Below are positions 1-6,741 of a DNA stretch of 9,585 nt, piece after piece. Below the pieces are notes generated by a model, which saw only the letters and a program-made list of their open reading frames with translations, made no database searches and was not told the DNA's origin. This DNA is from an uncultured Aeromonadales bacterium (lineage in GTDB: Bacteria > Pseudomonadota > Gammaproteobacteria > Enterobacterales > Succinivibrionaceae), in the NCBI GenBank assembly GCA_902796095.1, contig CADBNP010000358.1:1-9585 (forward strand), written 5' to 3'. The stretch's first letter is position 1, and the number at the start of each line of letters is the position of its first letter. The position numbers were made by a program, and so were the translations under genes.

Positions 1-36
1 AAAAAAAACAGTGCACCGAAAAAAAACGATGCACCG
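1..36. repeat. 18-bp A-rich tandem repeat, two copies visible
   Basis: Two consecutive 18-bp units occupy 1-18 and 19-36. Each is eight A residues followed by CAGTGCACCG or CGATGCACCG, and they differ at two positions. The array touches the window edge, so more copies may lie outside. It lies just past the lysC stop. Read on the minus strand, each unit is a short G+C patch followed by eight T residues, so the repeat could double as a weak terminator. Confidence 0.7.
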
Positions 37-40
37 TATA
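1..40 (-). terminator. Possible weak tandem terminator after lysC
   Basis: Downstream of the lysC stop, the minus strand reads ACGGTGCATCGT followed by a T8 run, then CGGTGCACTG followed by another T8 run. Each G+C patch can fold only into a 3-4 bp stem around a TGCA loop, with one G-T wobble. The U-tracts are strong but the stems are weak, so this is only a candidate. No better terminator is visible before the window edge. Confidence 0.3.
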
Positions 41-75
41 TAAATTCCTAATTAAAGAATTTTCAGTTCCGGAGA

Positions 76-1434
76 TTAATCAAGCAGATGAACATGAAGA
101 CGCTTGATTACCTCATCTCCGTCCTTGCTGTCCACAAGGAAGCATAATCCGTGTGAACTTGCACCGTAGGAAATCATTCTTACATTTACATCAAAAATTG
201 CAGAGAATACCTTTGATCCGATACCCTGCTTATAGCTCATCTTGTTACCGATCACGGCAATCAGGGTAAGATCCTCTTCAACCTCCACATTGCAGACCTG
301 ACGCAGATCCTTCAGAAGCTGTTCGGAAAGAAGTGATTTTCCGTCTGAACTTCCGCCGGAAAAACCGTTATCGATTGTTATTGCTACAGTTACCTCAGAG
401 GTTGTAACCAGATCAACAGAGAGACCATGCTTGGCAAAAATTCCGAAAACTGTTGCCATAATACCGCAGGCACCGATCATGTTAAAGGATTTGAGAGTAA
501 GCAGAACCTGATTCTTTCTCATGGCTACGGCACGGAATGTAGGCATGCTCTCTGTCTTGGTTCTGATCCAGGTGCCGCCGGCACGAGGATTCTTGCTGGA
601 GCCCACAAAAACAGGAATGTTGCGGCGAACAGCAGGCTGAATGGTGGCTGGATGAAGAACCTTTGCACCGAAAGTTGCCATTTCTGCAGCTTCTTCAAAA
701 GTAAGCTCAGGAATCGGATGTGCTGTTGATACGAGTCTAGGATCTGTTGTATAGATACCCGGAACATCAGTCCAGATTTCAATGGAAGACGAATCGACAG
801 CTTCACCGATAAGTGCAGCAGAAAAATCAGAACCGCCTCTGCCAAGAGTTGTGGTAAGACCGTCAGAATTGGCACCGATGAAGCCCTGGGTTACGACTAT
901 CTTGTCTCTGCAGAGATCAACAAGCTCATTCTGAGCCAGACTGCGTATCACCTCTACAACAGGAGCCGCCTTGCCATAATTGCTATCGGTTCTCATAACC
1001 TTGCGCACGTCAAACCAGACAGCATCAGAACCACGCTGCCTCAGAAGTTCGGCAAAAAGCTTGGTGGACATCAGTTCGCCATTTGAAACCATGCGATCAA
1101 CCAGAGCTGCATTAGTTTCAAGAGATGCCTCATGGGCAAGAGATCTTATATATTCAATGTGGCGCTGTATGGATTCTGTAAGCTCCTTTGGATGACCGAG
1201 ACCCTCAAGAATGTTTTCCTGAATATCCACAATTTTCTGAATAGTCTCTTCCCTGGCCTTCTCGTCGAGACTGCCGTTTGCAAGATCAACGAGCAGGTTG
1301 GTCACACCGGCACTTGCACTAAGTACAACAATGTGAGTATTGGGATTGCTGAGAACCACATTGGCGCAGTTCTGCATTACTTCATAATTGGCAACACTTG
1401 AGCCACCGAATTTGGCAACACAAACTTTATTCAC
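76..1434 (-). CDS. lysC: Lysine-sensitive aspartokinase III
   Basis: This enzyme phosphorylates L-aspartate with ATP, the first step of the lysine/threonine/methionine branch, in the cytoplasm. The 452-residue product matches the usual length (E. coli LysC has 449). The kinase domain shows KFGGSS at residues 8-13, a TTLGRGGSD segment near 194-203, WTDVPGIYTTDPR near 221-233 and FGAKVLHP near 255-262. Two C-terminal ACT domains follow, including SFNM near 316 and VTTSEV near 343-348, the region that binds lysine in AKIII. I chose the GTG at 1434-1432 because GGAG lies 6 bases upstream and the protein then starts MNKVCVAKFGG, as the family does. The open frame continues to 1629, but those extra 65 codons lie inside the riboswitch and are not translated. 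The gene is monocistronic within the window and is controlled by the lysine riboswitch. Confidence 0.95.
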   Translation of the reverse strand: MNKVCVAKFGGSSVANYEVMQNCANVVLSNPNTHIVVLSASAGVTNLLVDLANGSLDEKAREETIQKIVDIQENILEGLGHPKELTESIQRHIEYIRSLAHEASLETNAALVDRMVSNGELMSTKLFAELLRQRGSDAVWFDVRKVMRTDSNYGKAAPVVEVIRSLAQNELVDLCRDKIVVTQGFIGANSDGLTTTLGRGGSDFSAALIGEAVDSSSIEIWTDVPGIYTTDPRLVSTAHPIPELTFEEAAEMATFGAKVLHPATIQPAVRRNIPVFVGSSKNPRAGGTWIRTKTESMPTFRAVAMRKNQVLLTLKSFNMIGACGIMATVFGIFAKHGLSVDLVTTSEVTVAITIDNGFSGGSSDGKSLLSEQLLKDLRQVCNVEVEEDLTLIAVIGNKMSYKQGIGSKVFSAIFDVNVRMISYGASSHGLCFLVDSKDGDEVIKRLHVHLLD

Positions 1435-1440
1435 GGATTT

Positions 1441-1515
1441 CTCCAAAATACTAATAAAAAAAGTAGTTAAGGAGCAAATGGCGGGCAAAAATTGATTTTC
1501 CGCCAGAAGCGCTCC
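1441..1515 (-). promoter_or_regulatory. Riboswitch expression platform with RBS-sequestering hairpin
   Basis: Two exclusive folds are visible on the minus strand. In one, GGAGC (1511-1515) plus TGGCGG (1500-1505) pair with CCGCCA (1479-1484) plus GCTCC (1471-1475). This uses the 3' arm of aptamer helix P1 and leaves the lysC ribosome-binding site GGAG (1441-1444) free. In the other, P1 forms and the released CTCC (1471-1474) pairs with that GGAG, supported by TACT (1462-1465) with AGTA (1449-1452). The complementarity is seen directly. The ON/OFF assignment, with lysine stabilising P1 and hiding the RBS, is inferred from how lysine riboswitches work. A T7 run near 1456-1462 could add some termination. 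Confidence 0.65.
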
Positions 1516-1662
1516 ACAAAAGTGACAGCTCGAAGGATTCAGCCTCCGTAGCCGACAGTCAGACAGGACAGAACCTGACTGTCTCGGCGGTACATCCCCT
1601 GGCAGGACAGTACAGGATCTGCCATCCACTGCCCTGCTGCCTGAGTACCGCGCCTCTTCTGG
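1503..1662 (-). promoter_or_regulatory. Lysine riboswitch (L box) aptamer
   Basis: The minus strand carries the conserved L-box blocks in order: CCAGAAGAGGCGCGG at the 5' end, a GGGGATGTACCGCCGA segment, GGCTACGGAGGCTGAATCC, GCTGTCAC, and GGAGCGCTTCTGG at the 3' end. P1 is a perfect 7-bp helix, CCAGAAG (1656-1662) with CTTCTGG (1503-1509). The length of about 160 nt and the position directly upstream of lysC agree with the class. It binds lysine and lowers lysC expression when lysine is plentiful. Confidence 0.93.
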
Positions 1663-1682
1663 TGTTTTGTTAAAACGTGATC

Positions 1683-1709
1683 ATTATAACACATTTAAAC
1701 AGGTGTAAA
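1683..1709 (-). promoter_or_regulatory. lysC promoter
   Basis: On the minus strand a perfect TATAAT (1683-1688) is preceded by TG one base away (extended -10) and by TTTACA (1704-1709), a 5/6 match to the -35 consensus. The 15-bp spacing is short, which the extended -10 may offset. Transcription would begin near 1675, about 13 bases before the aptamer, leaving a leader of about 240 nt. Confidence 0.7.
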
Positions 1710-1947
1710 TAATTTTTTGGTTAATTGCGGCGGATGCTTCTCCGGGAAAGGAAATAAGAACAGGATTTTTCTTACGAAAATGTTTAGTAAAACAAAAGAT
1801 TATGCGGATCCCGTATGTTCAAAAAGATTTTCTGTTGAGAGTATTTCGAAACTCCATACGACTTAAAGCACCTGGATGCCGTTTCTTCGACCGCAACGCT
1901 GCTCATCCTCATGGTTAAAACCGCGGGTTTTCCAACACGCAATAGGT

Positions 1948-1953
1948 TATAAT
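1948..1953 (+). promoter_or_regulatory. Candidate -10 element upstream of the helicase
   Basis: This is a perfect TATAAT on the helicase-coding strand, 235 bp before the start codon. No clear -35 box lies 16-18 bp upstream. Starting here would place the GGCAAATT/AATTTGCC hairpin (1960-1990) at the very 5' end of the transcript. A second TATAAT at 2095-2100 is an equally weak alternative. Confidence 0.3.
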
Positions 1954-1959
1954 GAGAAC

Positions 1960-1990
1960 GGCAAATTCACGGCAAGTCAAATAATTTGCC
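1960..1990 (+). repeat. 8-bp inverted repeat with 15-base loop
   Basis: GGCAAATT (1960-1967) is perfectly complementary to AATTTGCC (1983-1990). No T run follows, so it is not an intrinsic terminator. It begins 7 bases after the TATAAT at 1948-1953 and could be a 5' leader hairpin or an operator. Confidence 0.5.
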
Positions 1991-2187
1991 TGGAATAATG
2001 ACAGCATCTTCTACGACCGGCTAATCTCTGGATCCGCGTATTGGTTTCAGATGTTTTCCCGAAACCTGAAGAAAACTCTGATCCTTTCCGGTTTTATAAT
2101 CAATGAGTTTTTTTTTCATAAACAGGATTTTTTTCGACAGAAAACCGGAACAGTTCTGAAATATTTTTTTCAAATCATAAAATACTC

Positions 2188-4503
2188 ATGACTAAAAAAT
2201 GCGACAGTTCAGAAAATAAAGAAATCCGTGGCGCAAGTACAGAAGCAGGTTGTGACAGACCTGCCTGTGATAAACAGACATCCGGCGAGCTGCAGTCCTG
2301 GTTTAAACAGAATTTTCCGGCTCTTTATCCTCCAAATGCAGAACAGGCCGAAATTATCGCAGATCACGGACTTAATACCCTTGTAACAGCCCGGGCCGGC
2401 TCCGGAAAAACTACAATGCTCATATACAAAGTACTGTATCTTGTTGCGCATGAGCATGTCAGTCCGGATCAGATTCTGCTTCTTGCCTTCAATAAAAATG
2501 CTGCGGTTCTGCTGAGAGAAAGACTGTTTAAAGCCCTGGTCAGCAGAGAGGAATACAGATACTTTCTTGAATATATCAGAGCACATGGAATCAGATCAGG
2601 ATACGAACGGGATAAAGTACTGAACGATGCACTGACTGCAAACCGCATCACCCTTCCACATATCATGACTTTTCATGCTCTTGCATACCGCATAGTCAGA
2701 CCGGCGGCAAAAAGTTTTCAGATGAACAATGATACAAGTTCTCTTCACAGGTTAGCCTTTGATCAGGCTCTTGCCGAAGATCTGAAGGATGACAATGCTG
2801 CCGAAGATTACATGAAGCTTTTCAGAGAATACCAGGCAGATACGGAAAAAGGATCCGGTGAAATTCTTTATACCCTTGACGGAAAAGCTGTTCTTGACAG
2901 TTCAGATCGAGAAATAGGAAATTTTCTGTTTACGCTTTCACTGGAATATGAGTATTTGACAGACAAGCACACAAACCAGGGATTTTTCCGAATAAATGCT
3001 GGAGATGACAAATGTGCAGATATATATAATTACAGAAAATTAAGAGTCGGTGCAAAACCGGTAATGAGTTCAAGTCTGATTGAACTTGGTGCATCAGATT
3101 TTGGACCTGACGGAAGTCTTAATACAGGATCAGCTCAAAGACTTCTCAAAAAAATCGAAAAATACACCGGTCAGAAACCGGAAGAACTAACCATCGATGA
3201 ACAGTTTTCAAAAGCAGGATATACAAGAGATAAAATCATCAGAATTTTTTACGGCCTTGCAGTAGTATGCAGGCAGAAGAAAATCTCCCCTGACGATCTG
3301 GCGTCGATCATAAGAGTATACAAGCCGCTGTTCATTTCAGAAAAAAGATTCAATAATCATTTTCTCAAAATCTACAGAAGTTACGTGGAAATCCTCCAGG
3401 GAGAAAATCTCTATGATTTCCCTGCACTGTTCTCAGCAGCGGAAGAAAAACTGCAGACAGATTTCGGGAATAATTTTTTTACTTCCAGACTGACACACAT
3501 TCTTCTTGATGAATTTCAGGATTTTTCCCGCTGCTACTATGATCTTCTTAAGGTAATACGGGATAATTCGAAGCATGAAATCCGACTTACAGCCGTAGGC
3601 GACAACTGGCAGTCAATCAACGCATACGCAGGAGCCCAGACGGATTTTTTTAATGATTTCAGCAGCTATTTCACCAATGCATCACGCCTTGACATGCTTA
3701 CCAACTACCGCTCCGACAAAAAAATTATTGAAGCAAGCAATGCGGTTATGCACGATCTCGGAAAAGGAGCAGCAGCCCACAGCAATGAAGACGGTGCCGC
3801 AGTTCTGGTAATACCTTCATCAGTAAAGTTTCAGATAGATCCTCATTCAGAAACTGCTGAAATTGCACGCTATCTCCTTAATACAAGAAATGACTGTGAG
3901 ACTGTCGCGATCCTGACCAGAACCCAGGCGGAAGCTGCGAAATACAACGAAGAAATCGGCAAACTGGATCTGAGGATCAGCACTGTTCATTCCTTTAAGG
4001 GCCAGGAGGCTGACTTCGTTATTATTGATGTCAGTTCCTGGTTCTTTCCACTGGTGCATCCGGATTCAATCTACAGCAGAATTGCCGGACTGACAAAGGA
4101 AAAAATAACCGAAGAGGAAAAAAGGCTGCTGTATGTCGCCATGACCAGAGCCAGAAAGGAACTTTACCTTGTTGCACCTTATGATGAAGTCAAATCTCCT
4201 TTTCTTAAAGACCTTGCCTTTGATTTTAATAGGTTTTCCGGAGGAAGTGCACCGTGGAAAAGCGGAAAACAGAGTGCTGTCACTGCAACGGTAGGAGGTA
4301 AAACCTACAAAATCAAGGATGATCTCAAAAAATTCGGATTCAGATTCGACAGTGTTAAAAAGAACTGGTACAGGAAATTTCAGGACAGAGATCAGTTTAT
4401 CCAGGAGTATAAGAAGTTTTATTTCACCGGAGGAGATGTCAAAATAAATCTCTTTGATGATTCATACCAGAAAATACAGTTTCAGCAGGAAAATGTAAAA
4501 TAA
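2188..4503 (+). CDS. UvrD/Rep-type superfamily 1 helicase, closest in layout to helicase IV (HelD)
   Basis: This is a cytoplasmic ATP-driven 3'-5' DNA helicase of 771 residues. Motifs in order: Walker A ARAGSGKTT (68-76), LLLAFNKNAA (97-106), TFHALA (161-166), ILLDEFQD (438-445) as Walker B, VGDNWQSINAYAGA (470-483), LTNYRSD (504-510), TVHSFKGQEADFVIID (599-614) and LLYVAMTRARKELYLV (647-662). The LLLAF, TFHALA and DEFQD contexts recall E. coli HelD. Residues 235-255 keep a REIGNFLF...YEYL segment like the nuclease-like insert of some HelD relatives, but the expected PDF/EHxG catalytic pattern is not clear. Residues 700-745 add a small domain (TYKIKDDLKKFGFRFD, then KKNWYRKF), resembling GxRWDxxxKxWY modules such as DUF5710. 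The start is the first ATG of the frame and lacks a clear Shine-Dalgarno, so the first 40 residues are uncertain. The role could be repair or defence; there is no partner gene to decide. Confidence 0.92.
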   Translation: MTKKCDSSENKEIRGASTEAGCDRPACDKQTSGELQSWFKQNFPALYPPNAEQAEIIADHGLNTLVTARAGSGKTTMLIYKVLYLVAHEHVSPDQILLLAFNKNAAVLLRERLFKALVSREEYRYFLEYIRAHGIRSGYERDKVLNDALTANRITLPHIMTFHALAYRIVRPAAKSFQMNNDTSSLHRLAFDQALAEDLKDDNAAEDYMKLFREYQADTEKGSGEILYTLDGKAVLDSSDREIGNFLFTLSLEYEYLTDKHTNQGFFRINAGDDKCADIYNYRKLRVGAKPVMSSSLIELGASDFGPDGSLNTGSAQRLLKKIEKYTGQKPEELTIDEQFSKAGYTRDKIIRIFYGLAVVCRQKKISPDDLASIIRVYKPLFISEKRFNNHFLKIYRSYVEILQGENLYDFPALFSAAEEKLQTDFGNNFFTSRLTHILLDEFQDFSRCYYDLLKVIRDNSKHEIRLTAVGDNWQSINAYAGAQTDFFNDFSSYFTNASRLDMLTNYRSDKKIIEASNAVMHDLGKGAAAHSNEDGAAVLVIPSSVKFQIDPHSETAEIARYLLNTRNDCETVAILTRTQAEAAKYNEEIGKLDLRISTVHSFKGQEADFVIIDVSSWFFPLVHPDSIYSRIAGLTKEKITEEEKRLLYVAMTRARKELYLVAPYDEVKSPFLKDLAFDFNRFSGGSAPWKSGKQSAVTATVGGKTYKIKDDLKKFGFRFDSVKKNWYRKFQDRDQFIQEYKKFYFTGGDVKINLFDDSYQKIQFQQENVK

Positions 4504-4822
4504 AAGTCGTAAATTTTACCGCAGTTTAACAACCAATCGGAGAAATCTGAAGCCGTCTGATGCATGAAACAACATAATATCGCGGTAAATTTTACCACTA
4601 CAACATCACCGAATCCCGCAAAATCTATCCGGTATCACTGGCAGCCTGACCAAATAAACTCCTCAGAAAAACGCTGCGCCAGGACAGACTCCCCTATTTC
4701 TGACCTGACAGATGAAAAAGGGACACTGGACTATAACTGCTGCTTTTCAGTTCTTTCCGCTATGACCCCACTCAGTTCTAACCTTGTTTTCAATCATCCG
4801 ACTGCTGTAACCGTATAAAACA
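4504..4822. other. Convergent intergenic region
   Basis: This lies between the ends of the helicase (plus) and the HAD gene (minus). No clear rho-independent terminator is visible for either gene. It contains two copies of a palindromic word (see 4509-4596). An 84-codon plus-strand frame at 4564-4818 lacks a ribosome-binding site, and its product shows no domain-like pattern, so I do not call it. Confidence 0.55.
4509..4596. repeat. Pair of palindromic GTAAATTTTACC repeats
   Basis: GTAAATTTTACC occurs at 4509-4520 and again at 4585-4596. Each copy is itself nearly self-complementary (GGTAAA-T-TTTACC in the second). The flanks also mirror each other, ...TTACCGC against GCGGTAA..., so the two copies form a near-perfect 14-bp inverted repeat with about 60 bp between them. 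It could be a 3' end hairpin for the helicase mRNA or a protein-binding pair. Confidence 0.6.
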
Positions 4823-5671
4823 TCATTCAGCTTCGACAGAACACAGTTCATCAAATGAGGCTCTGGCGGCCACCTGATCTATAATCAGCATCGTGCCCTT
4901 CTCAAGCATGGTGCCACCGGAGTAGTCATGGGATGCGGCCATGGATATGCGTCCCTTCTGCACGTAATCCAGGGCAGTCTGTCTTGAATTCGCCTTGTTA
5001 TCGTCATAGACCATGATGGCATGACCGCCGAAATTCTTTACCAGTCTCATGCATGGAATGTCCGTTGCACCGTCACCGAAATAAATCATATTCTTAAAAG
5101 GCATTGGTCTGTTCTTTCTCGGCTGATATGTGTTTACTGAAACATCATCAGTTTCATCAAGAACACCTTTGTTCAGTCTGAATATATACTGGGTTTTGTT
5201 TGTATAGTTGACTGCTCTTGCCGGCCAGATGGGATTGCCTTTATCATCATACATATAGGACGATGCAAATATAGCCTTGAAATTTCCGGCAATCGTGGTA
5301 CCTTCAATCATCTCCTTGATCCCGGAGGAAATTATGTAGTGCGACACTTCAACACCCCGGCTTCTACCATATTCAGAAATTCTTTCAAACCAGGATTCCA
5401 CTCCCGGAAAAAACTTTATGTTGCGACTGTATGCGGCAAAATCGCTCCGGGTTATAGGAATATTCTTTTCTCTTGCCATTTTTATGATCAGATACATATA
5501 GGCCAGAATACCGTCAACATTATGAGATACCTTTATCTCATTCGACATGATCCAGAACTGCTCAGGAGCGACGCCAAGCTTTGGAACAAGATCGTACTCC
5601 TGCATTTCTCCGTAGGCCAGCGTTCCGTCAAAATCGTAAATAAAAGCCATGGGTATAGTATCATTTGACAT
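4823..5671 (-). CDS. HAD-superfamily phosphatase
   Basis: A 282-residue haloacid dehalogenase-like hydrolase, likely a cytoplasmic Mg2+-dependent phosphatase. Motif I is YDFDGTLA (12-19), with D13 as nucleophile and D15 as acid/base. Motif II is IISSG (113-117), the motif III lysine is probably K159 (TNKTQYIF) or K168, and motif IV is FGDGATDIPCM (198-208). Residues 20-110 would form the helical C1 cap, including a KFFPGVESWFERI segment (86-98). The substrate cannot be told from sequence. I chose the ATG at 5671-5669 because GGAGG lies 7 bases upstream on the minus strand; the frame extends 11 codons further but without a ribosome-binding site. It is monocistronic, convergent with the helicase and insulated upstream by the terminator at 5811-5838. 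Confidence 0.9.
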   Translation of the reverse strand: MSNDTIPMAFIYDFDGTLAYGEMQEYDLVPKLGVAPEQFWIMSNEIKVSHNVDGILAYMYLIIKMAREKNIPITRSDFAAYSRNIKFFPGVESWFERISEYGRSRGVEVSHYIISSGIKEMIEGTTIAGNFKAIFASSYMYDDKGNPIWPARAVNYTNKTQYIFRLNKGVLDETDDVSVNTYQPRKNRPMPFKNMIYFGDGATDIPCMRLVKNFGGHAIMVYDDNKANSRQTALDYVQKGRISMAASHDYSGGTMLEKGTMLIIDQVAARASFDELCSVEAE

Positions 5672-5684
5672 GTTACATCCTCCG
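5672..5684 (-). promoter_or_regulatory. Ribosome-binding site fixing the HAD start
   Basis: The minus strand reads GGAGG, seven bases, then ATG at 5671. This strong match decides for the 282-residue form over the upstream ATG at 5704. Confidence 0.75.
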
Positions 5685-5751
5685 CAATAAATTTGTCTCG
5701 GCATATGCCGAAACTAAAGAAAGCGACAGTTTATGTTGAGCACACAGCTAC

Positions 5752-5757
5752 ATAATA
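5752..5757 (-). promoter_or_regulatory. Candidate -10 of the HAD gene
   Basis: The minus strand has TGCTATTAT, an extended -10 (TG-N-TATTAT), about 80 bases before the HAD start. No good -35 is present at 16-18 bp. It lies downstream of the terminator at 5811-5838, as expected for an independent promoter. Confidence 0.35.
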
Positions 5758-5810
5758 GCACAGATTTTATACACATAATTTTGAGCCGATATTCAAAATA
5801 TGGAAGTAAA

Positions 5811-5838
5811 AGAAAAAAAAGCTTTAACATTTAAAGCT
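5811..5838 (-). terminator. Rho-independent terminator, minus strand
   Basis: Read on the minus strand, AGCTTTAA pairs with TTAAAGCT around a 3-base loop (arms at 5831-5838 and 5820-5827), directly followed by eight T residues and a further T-rich stretch. The stem is 8 bp and perfect but A+T-rich. It faces minus-strand transcription arriving from the right, yet the next minus-strand gene ends about 900 bp away at 6742. Confidence 0.65.
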
Positions 5839-6006
5839 CATTAGAATATGACATTTCAAATTATTTCGATTTTTACACAAAAACCACAAATATAAAATCT
5901 CTAACTTTGTTATAAACATTTTACATATCTTGATATTATACTCATAACATTTTGTGTTTTCATAAAAATGAATATAAGTTTAAAGAAGAATATAAGGTTT
6001 TAGAGA
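5839..6006. other. AT-rich leader of the island gene
   Basis: This non-coding, strongly A+T-rich segment leads into the open frame at 6007. Several promoter-like words are present (TTTACA near 5919, TATTAT/TATACT near 5934-5941), but none are at standard -35/-10 spacing, which is expected by chance in such composition. A weak AAGG lies 11 bases before the ATG at 6007. Confidence 0.4.
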
Positions 6007-6586
6007 ATGTTTGAATTAGCAACTGATTTTTCAAAATTAACTTTTCCTGAAAAGTTAATACATATTGATAGTGAGTTATCAGAATATGATGCAAGAAAAC
6101 AAGTTGAAACTTTTATAAAAAGCAGAATACGAACAAATCTCTATGTGGCAACATGGTCAACCCAATATAACTACATTGGAAAAGCAAGATATATGTGGGA
6201 ATATGATTTATACATTACCTATTACATAATCAAGTTCATTTTGAATATTATAAATAATATTGATGTTAGATTATGTAATACTGTTATTTATAATTCGTAT
6301 TATTATAAAAAAAGGAGAAGATCTAGAATTAGAAAGAGGCTTTCAATATCTAGGTGAGTTTATAATTAGTTTTAAAAATGTTAATAACACAGTTAAACAA
6401 GAAGGAAAATACAAACTTTCTGACTTGACAATTTTTGTATGGAGTAATCAAAGATTAATGATTTCTTTCAGTTATTCTGATGTATCAAATTCATGTGATT
6501 TAATATCCATTTGTGAGCATACTTTAACATGCCAGAAAGCATATGAAATCTTGAGAAAAATATCAAATGATAGATTTAATCTATAA
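6007..6586 (+). pseudogene. AT-rich orphan gene, probably frameshifted
   Basis: Two overlapping plus-strand frames (6007-6357 and 6260-6586) look like halves of one gene. The first gives 116 residues starting MFELATDFSKLTFPEK and ends in a basic, low-complexity tail. The second has no ribosome-binding site and begins amid hydrophobic codons, then becomes protein-like from GEDLELERGFQYLGEF. Removing one A from the A7 run at 6307-6313 joins them into a 192-residue protein ending KISNDRFNL. I do not recognise the family; no signal peptide or catalytic motif is visible. Composition (about 25% GC) is far below its neighbours, suggesting transfer. The alternatives are two small genes, a sequencing error, or slippage at the A7 run that still makes some full-length product. 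Confidence 0.5.
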
Positions 6587-6605
6587 TACATTGAAAAGAA
6601 TTATA

Positions 6606-6683
6606 ATGAAACTTTTACAAAGAAAACTGTTTAATGAATTTTTTATTAGAGAGCCTAAATATATTACTCGTTTTAACCTGTAA
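6606..6683 (+). CDS. Possible 25-residue mini-ORF after the island gene
   Basis: An ATG at 6606 opens a 25-codon frame ending at TAA 6683 (MKLLQRKLFNEFF...). Its last residues, ITRFNL, echo the C-terminus NDRFNL of the preceding frame. There is no clear Shine-Dalgarno, and in DNA this AT-rich such a short frame may be chance. I list it only because of the shared ending. Confidence 0.12.
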   Translation: MKLLQRKLFNEFFIREPKYITRFNL

Positions 6684-6741
6684 TTTGATTAGAAATAAAA
6701 CTATATTGTAAATTTTGCTAAAACGATTCCTGTAAATCAGT

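Larger units (their letters stand above)
1710..2187. other. Divergent intergenic region, no gene seen
   Basis: This stretch separates the divergent lysC promoter from the helicase start. I see no convincing open frame, tRNA or known RNA. It contains TATAAT at 1948-1953 and at 2095-2100 on the plus strand, both without a good -35. It also has a palindrome, AAAACC-GCG-GGTTTT, at 1917-1931 and an 8-bp inverted repeat at 1960-1990. The last 90 bases are rich in T runs. Confidence 0.6.

Noticed and set aside
427..1401. Several open frames on the plus strand and in another minus frame within lysC
   Set aside because: They are shadows of lysC: each overlaps a clear aspartokinase reading frame and none shows its own start signals or motifs.
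4564..4818. An 84-codon plus-strand frame after the helicase
   Set aside because: It has no ribosome-binding site and its composition is unlike a folded protein. It lies in a convergent gap and includes one of the palindromic repeats, so it is not called as a gene.
5820..5838. Terminator acting on plus-strand transcripts
   Set aside because: On the plus strand the stem is preceded, not followed, by the homopolymer run, so it can only work for minus-strand transcription.
6307..6316. Classical -1 ribosomal frameshift site at the A7 run
   Set aside because: Joining the two frames needs a +1 (or -2) change, not the -1 shift promoted by A-AAA-AAG-type heptamers. Transcriptional slippage, an indel or a read error fits better.
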